A stretch of 64,000 bases of DNA from an uncultured Tateyamaria sp. (GTDB lineage Bacteria > Pseudomonadota > Alphaproteobacteria > Rhodobacterales > Rhodobacteraceae), in assembly GCF_947503415.1 (NCBI RefSeq), contig NZ_CANNDS010000002.1, positions 186,001-250,000 of the forward strand, given 5' to 3'. The translations under genes were made by a program, and so were the position numbers. This document shows, piece after piece, positions 9,705 to 16,637 of the stretch; position 1 is the stretch's first letter, and each line of letters starts with the position of its first letter. The notes beneath the pieces are model-generated. The model did no database searches, was not told the DNA's origin, and saw only the letters and a program-made list of their open reading frames with translations.

Positions 9705-10172
9705 ATGAGCAAGAGTTTGAAACGTGTGCGCGCGGCCCTTGATGCCGCTGGGATTGATACAGAGATCAGGGAAACGCCGCTTGCCCGTACTGCGGCGGAT
9801 GCAGCCAATGCGATTGGGTGTGAAATAGATCAGATCGCGAAGTCCATTATCTTTCGCGGGCAAGAGAGCGGCCTGGCCGTCCTGTTCATCACAGCCGGTG
9901 GCAATCAGGTGGATGCAGACAAGGCAACTCAGGTGGCAGGTGAGCCTCTGGGCAAGGCCGATGCCGCATTGATCCGGGCGCAAACAGGCTTTGCGATTGG
10001 CGGCGTATCTCCGGTCGGACACCTCAATCCGATCAACGCCTATATCGACCCGCGTCTCATGGATTTTGACGTCATATGGGCTGCAGCCGGTACGCCGCAC
10101 CATGTTTTTCGTGCTGCACCCAAGGACCTTCGGACATTTTCGGGCGCGCAAGACGCTGATTTTACGTCATAA
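9705..10172 (+). CDS. YbaK/EbsC-type aminoacyl-tRNA deacylase domain protein
   Basis: The product is 155 residues from the chosen ATG at 9705. An upstream start at 9648 would add 19 residues that do not resemble the family. Hallmarks are RTAADAANAIGCEIDQIAKS at about 30-50, LFITAGGNQVD, and the GFAIGGVSPVGH glycine-rich substrate pocket. Single-domain YbaK/ProX-like proteins hydrolyse mischarged tRNAs such as Cys- or Ala-tRNAPro, and the exact specificity is not evident here. It is divergent from glnE with about 77 bases between the start codons. Its stop is followed by a promoter region rich in inverted repeats. Confidence 0.85.
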   Translation: MSKSLKRVRAALDAAGIDTEIRETPLARTAADAANAIGCEIDQIAKSIIFRGQESGLAVLFITAGGNQVDADKATQVAGEPLGKADAALIRAQTGFAIGGVSPVGHLNPINAYIDPRLMDFDVIWAAAGTPHHVFRAAPKDLRTFSGAQDADFTS

Positions 10173-10181
10173 AGTCATTTT

Positions 10182-10258
10182 ATGTGAAAAAGATTTACAT
10201 TAAACCTTGCATCACAGGCCTGTGACCCCAATCTATATAATGTGAAACGGCTTCACAT
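10182..10258. promoter_or_regulatory. Twin inverted repeats upstream of the DUF2852 gene
   Basis: Two related inverted repeats sit in the 141-base gap before the DUF2852 gene. The first (10182-10200) is ATGTGAA-N5-TTTACAT, and the second (10240-10258) is a perfect ATGTGAA-N5-TTCACAT. Their centres are 58 bases apart. Between them is a perfect 14-bp palindrome, TCACAGGCCTGTGA (10212-10225). The second repeat abuts a TATATAAT-like element (10234-10241). The arrangement looks like paired operator sites for a dimeric regulator, whose identity is unknown. Confidence 0.5.
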
Positions 10259-10313
10259 ACAGTTCCACAAATAGCCCGGGGCGCCGACCCCGCATCTTGC
10301 GAAAGGTACGAAA

Positions 10314-10721
10314 ATGACGTCCATGTCCACCACTGCCCCCGCCCAACACAGCTCGGGCAACTGGTTTTCAAAGACCGAACGCTGGCTTGACCAACGTGGC
10401 AAGGGTGCCTGGATCGCGGCCATGGTCCTCGGTTTCATCTTCTTCTGGCCGGTTGGTCTTGCCCTTCTGGCGTACATGATCTGGAGCAAACGAATGTTCT
10501 CGAAATCCTGCACGACGCGCCGCATGGGCGGTGCCATGACAACAATGCGCTCAACCGGCAACTCTGCCTTTGATGCCTACAAGGCTGACACCCTGCGTCG
10601 GTTGGAAGAAGAGCAGCACAACTTCGAGGCGTTTCTTGAGCGTCTGCGCGAGGCAAAGGACAAGTCCGAGTTCGACCAGTTCATGGACGAACGTGCCAAT
10701 GCCGCGAAGTCCGAAGACTGA
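10314..10721 (+). CDS. DUF2852-like membrane protein
   Basis: This 135-residue protein starts at ATG 10314, with GCGAAAGG upstream. One or two membrane spans lie at about residues 31-56 (GAWIAAMVLGFIFFWPVGLA, then LLAYMIW). They are followed by a basic junction and a charged, coiled-coil-prone C-terminus (RRLEEEQHNFEAFLERLREAK). This matches the DUF2852 family, common and uncharacterised in alphaproteobacteria. The upstream region has two large inverted repeats, so expression is probably controlled by a specific regulator. A strong hairpin follows the stop and separates it from the RDD gene. Confidence 0.8.
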   Translation: MTSMSTTAPAQHSSGNWFSKTERWLDQRGKGAWIAAMVLGFIFFWPVGLALLAYMIWSKRMFSKSCTTRRMGGAMTTMRSTGNSAFDAYKADTLRRLEEEQHNFEAFLERLREAKDKSEFDQFMDERANAAKSED

Positions 10722-10728
10722 CCTATCC

Positions 10729-10749
10729 GGCCCCGGTCTGTCCGGGGCC
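10729..10749 (+). terminator. GC-rich hairpin after the DUF2852 gene
   Basis: A perfect 8-bp stem (GGCCCCGG/CCGGGGCC) with a 5-base loop begins seven bases after the DUF2852 stop. It is followed by the pyrimidine-rich TGACCTTTCCCTTT. It fits a Rho-independent terminator, or an attenuator ahead of the RDD gene. Confidence 0.6.
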
Positions 10750-10775
10750 TGACCTTTCCCTTTCCGGAGCCTGAA

Positions 10776-11210
10776 ATGAACCACGCCGATCCCATCACGC
10801 AGCCACAGTTTTACCGCGATGTTGCGGGCAAACGGTTCATGGCCTGGATTGTCGACACGATCATCATCGCCTTGTTCAGCCTGATCATCGTGCCATTCAC
10901 GGCCTTTCTGGCGCTGTTTTTCTTTTTGGGTCTCTATGCGGTTGTCAGCTTCATGTACCGCACGATCACGCTGGCGACAGGCTCGGCCACCTGGGGCATG
11001 CGCCTGATGGCGATTGAAATTCGTGACGCGTCGGGTGCGCGGCTCGACCTGGGACAAGCCTTTCTGCACACGCTTGGTTACACGATCAGCTGGGCCGTCG
11101 CACCATTGCAGCTGATCTCGATTGTGCTGATGGCCACCTCGAACCGGGGACAGGGTTTGACCGACATGGTGATCGGCACGGCGGCCCTGAATAAGCGCGC
11201 CCGCGCCTGA
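10776..11210 (+). CDS. RDD family membrane protein
   Basis: This 144-residue protein shows the RDD layout. The first span contains the diagnostic [17 protein letters not shown], with the Arg and Asp that name the family. A second span lies at about 45-65, and [17 protein letters not shown] marks the conserved loop before the last hydrophobic segment. A C-terminal [10 protein letters not shown] motif is also typical. RDD proteins are small inner-membrane proteins proposed to act in transport or stress, but the substrate cannot be named here. CCTTTCCGGAG serves as the ribosome-binding region. Confidence 0.85.
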   Translation: MNHADPITQPQFYRDVAGKRFMAWIVDTIIIALFSLIIVPFTAFLALFFFLGLYAVVSFMYRTITLATGSATWGMRLMAIEIRDASGARLDLGQAFLHTLGYTISWAVAPLQLISIVLMATSNRGQGLTDMVIGTAALNKRARA

Positions 11211-11278
11211 GACTTCGATACGCACTTGCCAGCGGGAAAAGCGCTGGTATCATTTGCGCAAATTCCTTCTGGATCATC

Positions 11279-12103
11279 ATGCGCCACACGCTTCCCCTTG
11301 CTCCGCAGTTTTATGTGACTGCACCACAGCCCTGCCCGTATCTTGACGGGCGGATGGAGCGGAAGTTGTTCACCGCCCTACAAGGCGAGAACGCGGAAAA
11401 GCTGAATGACAGTCTGAGCCAGCAGGGCTTTCGCCGCTCGCAAAACGTGCTGTACCGGCCATCCTGTGCGGATTGTTCGGCCTGCCTGTCGGCACGGATT
11501 GATGTGTCTGCGTTCGAGCCGTCCAAAAGTCAGAAACGCACCATGAAGCGGAATGAGACCCTGGAGCGCAGGGCGACGTCGCCCTGGGCGACTGAGGATC
11601 AGTACGCGCTGTTTCGGGATTATCTGGACAGCCGGCACGCCGATGGCGGCATGGCCGATATGGACGTGTTCGAGTTCGCGGCCATGATCGAGGAGACGCC
11701 GATCCGCAGTCGGGTGATCGAGTATATTGATCAGCCCGGCGGTGAGCTGACCGGTGTGAGCCTGACGGATGTTCTCAGCGACGGCTTGAGCATGGTCTAC
11801 AGTTTCTATGCGCCGCACATGCAGCGGCAGTCTTTGGGCACCTATATGATCCTGGATCATATCAAGATCGCTCAGGAGGCAAATCTGCCGTACGTCTATC
11901 TGGGATATTGGGTGCCGGGCAGCCAGAAAATGGGCTACAAATCCAAGTTTTCCGGGCTTGAGGTGTACTTGGGCGGGCGCTGGCAGAAGATGCAGGATCC
12001 CGAGAGTTTCAGCCCCGATACGCACCCTTTGTCTACCGATCCAATTGCGGAACAGGTGGCCAATATTTCGCTGCCCGATACCCGTCCCACGCATCGGTCC
12101 TGA
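11279..12103 (+). CDS. bpt: Aspartate/glutamate leucyltransferase Bpt
   Basis: This 274-residue protein is of normal length for bacterial leucyl/arginyl-tRNA-protein transferases. It has the N-terminal cysteine cluster ([16 protein letters not shown] at about 58-73) and the KRNETLERR segment. The GNAT-like core reads [20 protein letters not shown], followed by [17 protein letters not shown]. The enzyme adds Leu or Arg to N-terminal Asp/Glu, marking proteins for ClpS-ClpAP degradation. Whether Leu or Arg is used cannot be decided by eye. It is monocistronic, and its stop is followed by two hairpin-forming palindromes. Confidence 0.9.
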   Translation: MRHTLPLAPQFYVTAPQPCPYLDGRMERKLFTALQGENAEKLNDSLSQQGFRRSQNVLYRPSCADCSACLSARIDVSAFEPSKSQKRTMKRNETLERRATSPWATEDQYALFRDYLDSRHADGGMADMDVFEFAAMIEETPIRSRVIEYIDQPGGELTGVSLTDVLSDGLSMVYSFYAPHMQRQSLGTYMILDHIKIAQEANLPYVYLGYWVPGSQKMGYKSKFSGLEVYLGGRWQKMQDPESFSPDTHPLSTDPIAEQVANISLPDTRPTHRS

Positions 12104-12110
12104 AACCCGC

Positions 12111-12125
12111 GTCCCACGCTGGGAC
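12111..12125. repeat. Palindrome GTCCCACGCTGGGAC, copy 1
   Basis: A 6-bp stem with 3-base loop starts eight bases after the bpt stop. The same core occurs at 43729-43745 between two convergent genes. No T-run follows on the plus strand, so it is better called a dispersed 3'-end palindrome than a proven terminator. Confidence 0.6.
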
Positions 12126-12147
12126 AGCACCCACCGATAATAAGATC

Positions 12148-12176
12148 AAAGGGTTACAGCGGGTGTTTAACCCTTT
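12148..12176. terminator. Inverted repeat downstream of bpt
   Basis: AAAGGGTTA and TAACCCTTT form a perfect 9-bp stem with an 11-base loop, 45 bases after the bpt stop. No clear T-run follows, so a role as terminator or RNA 3'-end stabiliser is inferred from position only. Confidence 0.4.
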
Positions 12177-12623
12177 GGTAAGGTTTGGAGACCCATCCGC
12201 ATCCTCCGTGGCATAATATGGCGGCACTCTGAGGTCTTGCGCGAACACAGTAATCCTTGCGTGTTGCAGCGAACCTTTGGCGGTTGCCCTACGTGAGCAA
12301 AAGCTGGCCCGTCTTCAACTCACTGACCAAACCGGAAACTAGCCGTAGACGCCGGTCCAACACTGGGACCCTCCCAGCGGGCTGGTGGTTCTGGGTGCGG
12401 TGCCGAACGGAAATTCTGTAGACTGTGCCGGGCTGCTGTAAAGCGCTGCCAAAGAGAGGATGAGACACCACCCGAAGGTCATGGATGGGACAGGCTCAAG
12501 GAAGGCTTTGCGGACAGAGCTGTCCTTCGGACAACTCAATGCAAAGTTCGCTTACAGCTTTATGGCGACCCGCGTCATGAGCGGCATGCATCTTGCACAT
12601 TGCTACCAGATGCAAGGGATCCG
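12177..12623. other. Gene-poor stretch between bpt and the DUF1963-like gene
   Basis: About 450 bases contain no convincing gene. A minus-strand frame of about 47 codons starting near 12482 has a signal-peptide-like start (MTFGWCLILSLAALYSSPAQ). It lacks a ribosome-binding site and ends abruptly, so it may be a remnant of a secreted protein. No repeat or RNA gene was recognised. Confidence 0.4.
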
Positions 12624-13853
12624 CTAGTCGGCTATGCTGAACCAGGCCTTGTCCCACCGACGCGCGGTCAAGTCGTCTGGCGCGATGAATACCCCGAGCA
12701 CGGATGCATCGCCAAACGCCCAGCTCAGCAAATTCGAGCTTGGCAACCGCAAAAGAGCAACTGGCTCCTCCGCGACGTCATAGACGAATTCGTCATTGAC
12801 GGGGCTGCCCATTGTCGCGGCCTCCACAGAGGCTTCGAACGTCCAGACGCGTTCCAGCACCTCGCGGATGCTTGGGGCAAGTGCACCAGGGTTCGTCAAA
12901 AAAGCGTCCAGGGCCAGCTTTTGAACCTGAAAATGCGTTGGGCTTTGACCGACGGCAAAGCGCTCGAATTCGGGATCTGAGATATCCAATGCACGATACG
13001 TGTCCCAGACCTCGTCCCGCTCTTTGAGGCGCTGGAAAATGCTTGGTGGATTTGCGTGGGTCGGGGTCACGGTCAGAGCAAACTTCGGCGGGCGGTAGGC
13101 GTCATTTGGAAGACCCTGGGCCTGCATGAAATCGCTCATGCCGTAAGGCAAGTATTTCTCGATGACCGCCCCATTGGGATAATCACGTGGCGCACCCCGT
13201 TGTTCGATGTGAATGACCTGAATTCCCCCCCAGTCACCGGGCGCTAGGAAAAACAGCAACCATCCGCTTTTCGGGCCCAATCCGCCAAATATGTTTTTCG
13301 GCAAGTCAGTGATAGCGATCTGTGCCAGAAACATCGCGGCCTTCCCATCCGTGACCGGCCAAGCGATGTCATCGGGCAATTCCGGCACTCCGCCGATCCA
13401 GCTGGTGGGCGCATCAACATGTCCGACCACAAGATCGAGACGGCTCCATCCCTGGTGATAGGCCTGCGGCTTTGCTTCAAAATTGAGAGCGGCCACATTC
13501 ACGTCGACCAGATTTCGCAGCATGTCGAGGCCGGTTTCCTCGTCAATCTCTTTGGTTTCCTTATCAAGCGTTTTGGCTCTCTCCCCATGCCTTTTGGCTT
13601 TGATGTCGGGTTGAGGGGTCATTGCTTTTGCGGTCTCCCGGTCTTCCAGTCTTGTCTTGGCGTTCGCAAATGCCTCGAACAACGGGTGACCAGCGCGTGG
13701 AAAGGTCACCGCTGATACCAGCATGACAAGCAGCCCGTAGCCGGCGAGCGCCAGATTAATCGGATCGCCCTTGACACCGATTGCCATCATCAAGACGGAC
13801 GCGAAGAGCAAGAAGGGGCTGACGAAAGACAGAAGGTAAATAATGCGTTGCAT
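12624..13853 (-). CDS. DUF1963 (YwqG-like) protein with N-terminal membrane segment
   Basis: This 409-residue protein has two hydrophobic spans at residues 4-26 and 31-50. A charged linker rich in Lys/Glu (about 65-110) joins them to a soluble domain. The soluble part carries DUF1963 landmarks. These are LPDDIAWPVTDGKAAMFLAQIAI, with the WP...FLAQI strand pattern, and at the C-terminus SWAFGDASVLGVFI followed by DDLTARRWDKAW. DUF1963 proteins are widespread and of unknown function. The membrane anchor is an addition to the usual soluble form. It lies alone on the minus strand beside dispersed repeats. Confidence 0.72.
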   Translation of the reverse strand: MQRIIYLLSFVSPFLLFASVLMMAIGVKGDPINLALAGYGLLVMLVSAVTFPRAGHPLFEAFANAKTRLEDRETAKAMTPQPDIKAKRHGERAKTLDKETKEIDEETGLDMLRNLVDVNVAALNFEAKPQAYHQGWSRLDLVVGHVDAPTSWIGGVPELPDDIAWPVTDGKAAMFLAQIAITDLPKNIFGGLGPKSGWLLFFLAPGDWGGIQVIHIEQRGAPRDYPNGAVIEKYLPYGMSDFMQAQGLPNDAYRPPKFALTVTPTHANPPSIFQRLKERDEVWDTYRALDISDPEFERFAVGQSPTHFQVQKLALDAFLTNPGALAPSIREVLERVWTFEASVEAATMGSPVNDEFVYDVAEEPVALLRLPSSNLLSWAFGDASVLGVFIAPDDLTARRWDKAWFSIAD

Positions 13854-14042
13854 GTTTTACAGATGGAGGTGGAAGGTGATCTTTTTGAGGCGCCACTGTG
13901 AAATTGATCTGTGCTCCAAGTTCATCTGACCGGTGTTACTACATGCAACACAAAAGCTGCCGTTTCTTCGCAGCGCAGCATCAGTAACTTTGGGCTCAAA
14001 GCTGACATCCCGCGGTTTGACCGGTCGACCGGAGCAGCCCGA

Positions 14043-14122
14043 AGCGGACGTTGGATCAGCAGCGCCCTTGGCGACTGTGCGGGACGAAGTGTGAATTCGC
14101 TGCAGCTGCGCCAGTGTCCGCT
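14043..14122 (+). repeat. 80-bp palindromic intergenic element, copy 1
   Basis: The element is bounded by imperfect 12-base inverted ends (AGCGGACGTTGG at 14043-14054, CCAGTGTCCGCT at 14111-14122; 10 of 12 positions match). Its inner part includes TGCGGGACGAAG. A second, partial copy lies at 15157-15195. It sits in the otherwise empty 411-base gap 13854-14264, where I see nothing else supportable. It resembles a small non-coding mobile palindrome (REP/MITE class). Confidence 0.55.
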
Positions 14123-14264
14123 ATGTCATAATTGTTTGCCAGCCTGCGTGTTCAAATCGCGACATTGCCAACCTATGAAATTCTGCATGTGAAACTGGAC
14201 CGAGGTTCCTCATTTTAGCCATAATCAGCGGTATTTTGTCTCTGTAGCTGCACGGGGCTACTTT

Positions 14265-14972
14265 ATGGACGAGAGCAGTGAAATGACGAAGACTACTCTG
14301 CGCGTCTCAGCGGCTGTGGTGCTGGTGACAGCCATCGGGATCATACTTTTATCGCAAACGCCATCCTCATCTGGAGCTGACAATCGATCCGCTTTGCTGC
14401 CGCCGGATGAAGTGACACCCGAAATCGTCGCGGTGCGTGGCTGTATTGAGGGTGTTGAGCACCCATCGGGAATAAAACTCTCCAATCAGCAACAGATTGC
14501 TGCGTGCAACGAGCATGTCCGGATTGCAGAAAACAAAACCCAAGCCAGATATTTTCGCGGTCTCCATTTGTACGAAAACGGCACAATCAACGCGCACCGC
14601 ACACAAGCTTACTATGACTTCACCTTCGTAATTGACGCTGGGGCTGACATACCATCGGCCTTTGGAAACCGCGCAGTTTTGAACCTGAGAGATCGCAACG
14701 CTCCAGAACGTGCACTGGCCGATGTCGATAAAGCCATAGAGCTGACAACTGAACGACCGCGCTCTTATTACTTTGAAAGGCGAGCAACTATTCTTCTTAG
14801 CCTCGCGAAGCGCAACGCAGATGAAGCTATGGTTTACGCCGCACTAGACGATATTAAAAAAGCCAGGTCGCTTAATCCGAGAAGCAATACCTACACCCAC
14901 CTAGAAAACTGGGCGGCTGAATTTCTCAAGAAATTGCTTCAAAACGAGGGTCGCCCAGTCCAGAAGGGCTAA
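14265..14972 (+). CDS. Membrane-anchored TPR-type protein
   Basis: The 235-residue product (229 if the second ATG at 14283 is used) has an N-terminal signal-anchor at about 11-30 (TLRVSAAVVLVTAIGIILLS). A periplasmic helical domain follows. It carries TPR-like units, for example RYFRGLHLYENGTIN, the conserved-type SAFGNRAVLNLRDRN with ALADVDKAIEL, and SYYFERRATILLSLA with ALDDIKKARSLNP. A conserved-looking RGCIEGVEHPSG precedes the repeats. Neither start has a strong ribosome-binding site. Its codon choice looks less GC-biased than the flanking core genes, which suggests acquired DNA. The function is unknown. Confidence 0.65.
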   Translation: MDESSEMTKTTLRVSAAVVLVTAIGIILLSQTPSSSGADNRSALLPPDEVTPEIVAVRGCIEGVEHPSGIKLSNQQQIAACNEHVRIAENKTQARYFRGLHLYENGTINAHRTQAYYDFTFVIDAGADIPSAFGNRAVLNLRDRNAPERALADVDKAIELTTERPRSYYFERRATILLSLAKRNADEAMVYAALDDIKKARSLNPRSNTYTHLENWAAEFLKKLLQNEGRPVQKG

Positions 14973-15156
14973 CCAGGTTGCTCTTGCCCGTCTGACCGCT
15001 TGAATAACAAGGGACGACCAACTTGAGGAAGAATGGTTAAGCAGCCATTGGCTGCACTGCGGAACCTCTGCAACTATGGGCTCTTCTGTAGCATTCGCCG
15101 CAGCGACAGCCCGATTCAGGGATTGGCGCCGTTCGCAGCGCTGAGCGCGATCGGGA

Positions 15157-15195
15157 AGACTGCGGGACGAAGCTGCGCTCGCGCGAGTGTCCGCT
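15157..15195 (+). repeat. Partial copy of the 80-bp intergenic element
   Basis: ACTGCGGGACGAAG, then CGAGTGTCCGCT, reproduce the right-hand half of the element at 14043-14122. No matching left end is seen. It overlaps the upstream extension of the following kinase-like frame, which supports a later start for that gene. Confidence 0.5.
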
Positions 15196-15258
15196 TTCAG
15201 CGAAGACATTCGAGAGGGACATTCCGAAACGACCTGCGTCTGTGCTACCCGGTCAGAG

Positions 15259-15900
15259 ATGTCACCATCAAACGATCTTCCCACGGCTTTGTCGCATGTT
15301 CGTTGGATCGGCGGTGGAAGCGGAGCGGCCAAGTCGACCATTGCGCGCAGGTTGGCTGACGCGCATGACGCCGTGATCTATGACACCGACGCCGTCATGC
15401 GCGACCATGCTGATCGCTGCCCTGATCACCAGTGCCCACAACTCGCCCGTTTTGTACGATTGGAAATGGACGAACGGTGGGTCCTCCGGACACCCCAAGA
15501 GATGTTTGAAACGTTTCACTGGTTTGAGGGTGAGGGTTTCCACCTCATCATTGAAGATCTGTTGGCGCTGCCGAAGGACCGTTTGGTCATTGCTGAGGGG
15601 TTTCGCCTTTTGCCTCGATTGGTTGCTCCATTGCTTTTGGACAAGCGGCACGCGACATGGCTCTTGCCAACACCTGCCTTTCGTCGCTTTGCTTTCGACG
15701 CCCGTCAGACAACTTGGGACATCCCACGTCAGACAAGCAATCCAGTGCGGGCGCTCGCCAACCTTTTGGCGCGCGACAAGCTTTTTACCGACCGGTTGCG
15801 GGACGAAGTTGTCGACTTGGAGTTGCACGGGTTGGAAATGGATGGCGCGCTGAACGTAAGCTCGCTTTGCGCGAGTATTGGTGATGATTTGTTCGGTTAA
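15259..15900 (+). CDS. P-loop kinase-like protein
   Basis: From ATG 15259 the product is 213 residues. An earlier start at 15187 would run through the repeat element, so I reject it. A Walker A-like loop, GGGSGAAKSTIARRLAD, lies near residue 18, with Ala where Gly normally precedes Lys. A following DAVIYDTDAVMRDH resembles the substrate-binding segment of small-molecule kinases, and LVIAEGFRLLPRL looks like the Walker B or core strand. The substrate and family are not recognised; it resembles uridine- or shikimate-kinase-like P-loop proteins. The location beside repeats suggests accessory DNA. Confidence 0.62.
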   Translation: MSPSNDLPTALSHVRWIGGGSGAAKSTIARRLADAHDAVIYDTDAVMRDHADRCPDHQCPQLARFVRLEMDERWVLRTPQEMFETFHWFEGEGFHLIIEDLLALPKDRLVIAEGFRLLPRLVAPLLLDKRHATWLLPTPAFRRFAFDARQTTWDIPRQTSNPVRALANLLARDKLFTDRLRDEVVDLELHGLEMDGALNVSSLCASIGDDLFG

Positions 15901-16055
15901 TCCCGACATGTGCCCGTTATCGCGGCGACCATCGGCCAGAGCTTTTCAGCGCGCGCATGTCGATTTGAAACCCGGCGGCAAACAATGTGTGAAATGCTGT
16001 AATTGACCTGCGACCTTGTGCGGTGACACGTCCACACTGGAAAAACAGGCTGAGG

Positions 16056-16637
16056 CTACGCGGCCTGCGGTTCTTCCATCTCCGGTTTGACCTCCAACGG
16101 CAGGTTGATGGTCGGCAAAGACTCTTTGAAAATCGTGGTGCCTTCGACTTTCACGTCCACCGTGGGCTTGGCCCGACCTGCGGCAATCGCGGTGATCTGG
16201 CGGTTGGTGACGGTCAAGATCAAACCTTCGACTTTCAAGGTGAAATTCACGGGGATCGGCAATTTGCGAAGCTCCATGGCTTTTTCCAGTTCGATGACGA
16301 TATGAGGGGTGAATTTGGCCTTAAGACTGTGGCTGGCAATCGATACCTGTCGGGGTTTGTCGTCCTCGGGACCTTTGTCTCCGATAAGTGTGCCAACTTG
16401 CTCCAACCCTTTCCACGCCTTGAGCAATGCTTTCACCGGAGAGATCGAGAGCGCGTCGTCGACCGCCTTTTTGACGGCGGTTTTCAACGTTGACCCGTCG
16501 GGGTCAATGGCTTTGAGCTTCAGCCCCCCTTCACCCTTCAACAACGTGTCGCCCACGGCGTCAGCCAGTTCCTTCATACGAATTTCGGGCAACTCATCGG
16601 ACAAAACTTTACCCTCTTCGACGGCTGTGACGGTCAT
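16056..16637 (-). CDS. Uncharacterised partner of the large secreted repeat protein
   Basis: This 193-residue protein has no signal peptide or membrane span. The N-terminal half is helical and charged. The C-terminal half alternates beta strands (FTLKVEGLILTVTNRQITAIAAG, then TVDVKVEGTTIFKESLPTINLPLEV). Its ATG overlaps the stop of the 890-residue upstream gene (ATGA, 16637-16634), so the pair is translationally coupled. It ends in EEPQAA. I do not recognise the family. The coupling suggests a soluble partner acting on the cytoplasmic tail of the neighbour, which is inference from gene order. Confidence 0.65.
   Translation of the reverse strand: MTVTAVEEGKVLSDELPEIRMKELADAVGDTLLKGEGGLKLKAIDPDGSTLKTAVKKAVDDALSISPVKALLKAWKGLEQVGTLIGDKGPEDDKPRQVSIASHSLKAKFTPHIVIELEKAMELRKLPIPVNFTLKVEGLILTVTNRQITAIAAGRAKPTVDVKVEGTTIFKESLPTINLPLEVKPEMEEPQAA

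Noticed and set aside
10206-10234. Heat-shock-type promoter before the DUF2852 gene
   Set aside because: CTTGCA and CCCCAAT are suggestive, but the sequence also forms part of a palindrome and the consensus in this group differs; not listed as a feature.
12339-12482. A 47-codon minus-strand frame with a signal-like start
   Set aside because: No ribosome-binding site and an abrupt end; kept only as a note on the gene-poor stretch.
13911-14192. A 93-codon plus-strand frame
   Set aside because: It runs across the palindromic repeat element, has no coding pattern and no ribosome-binding site.
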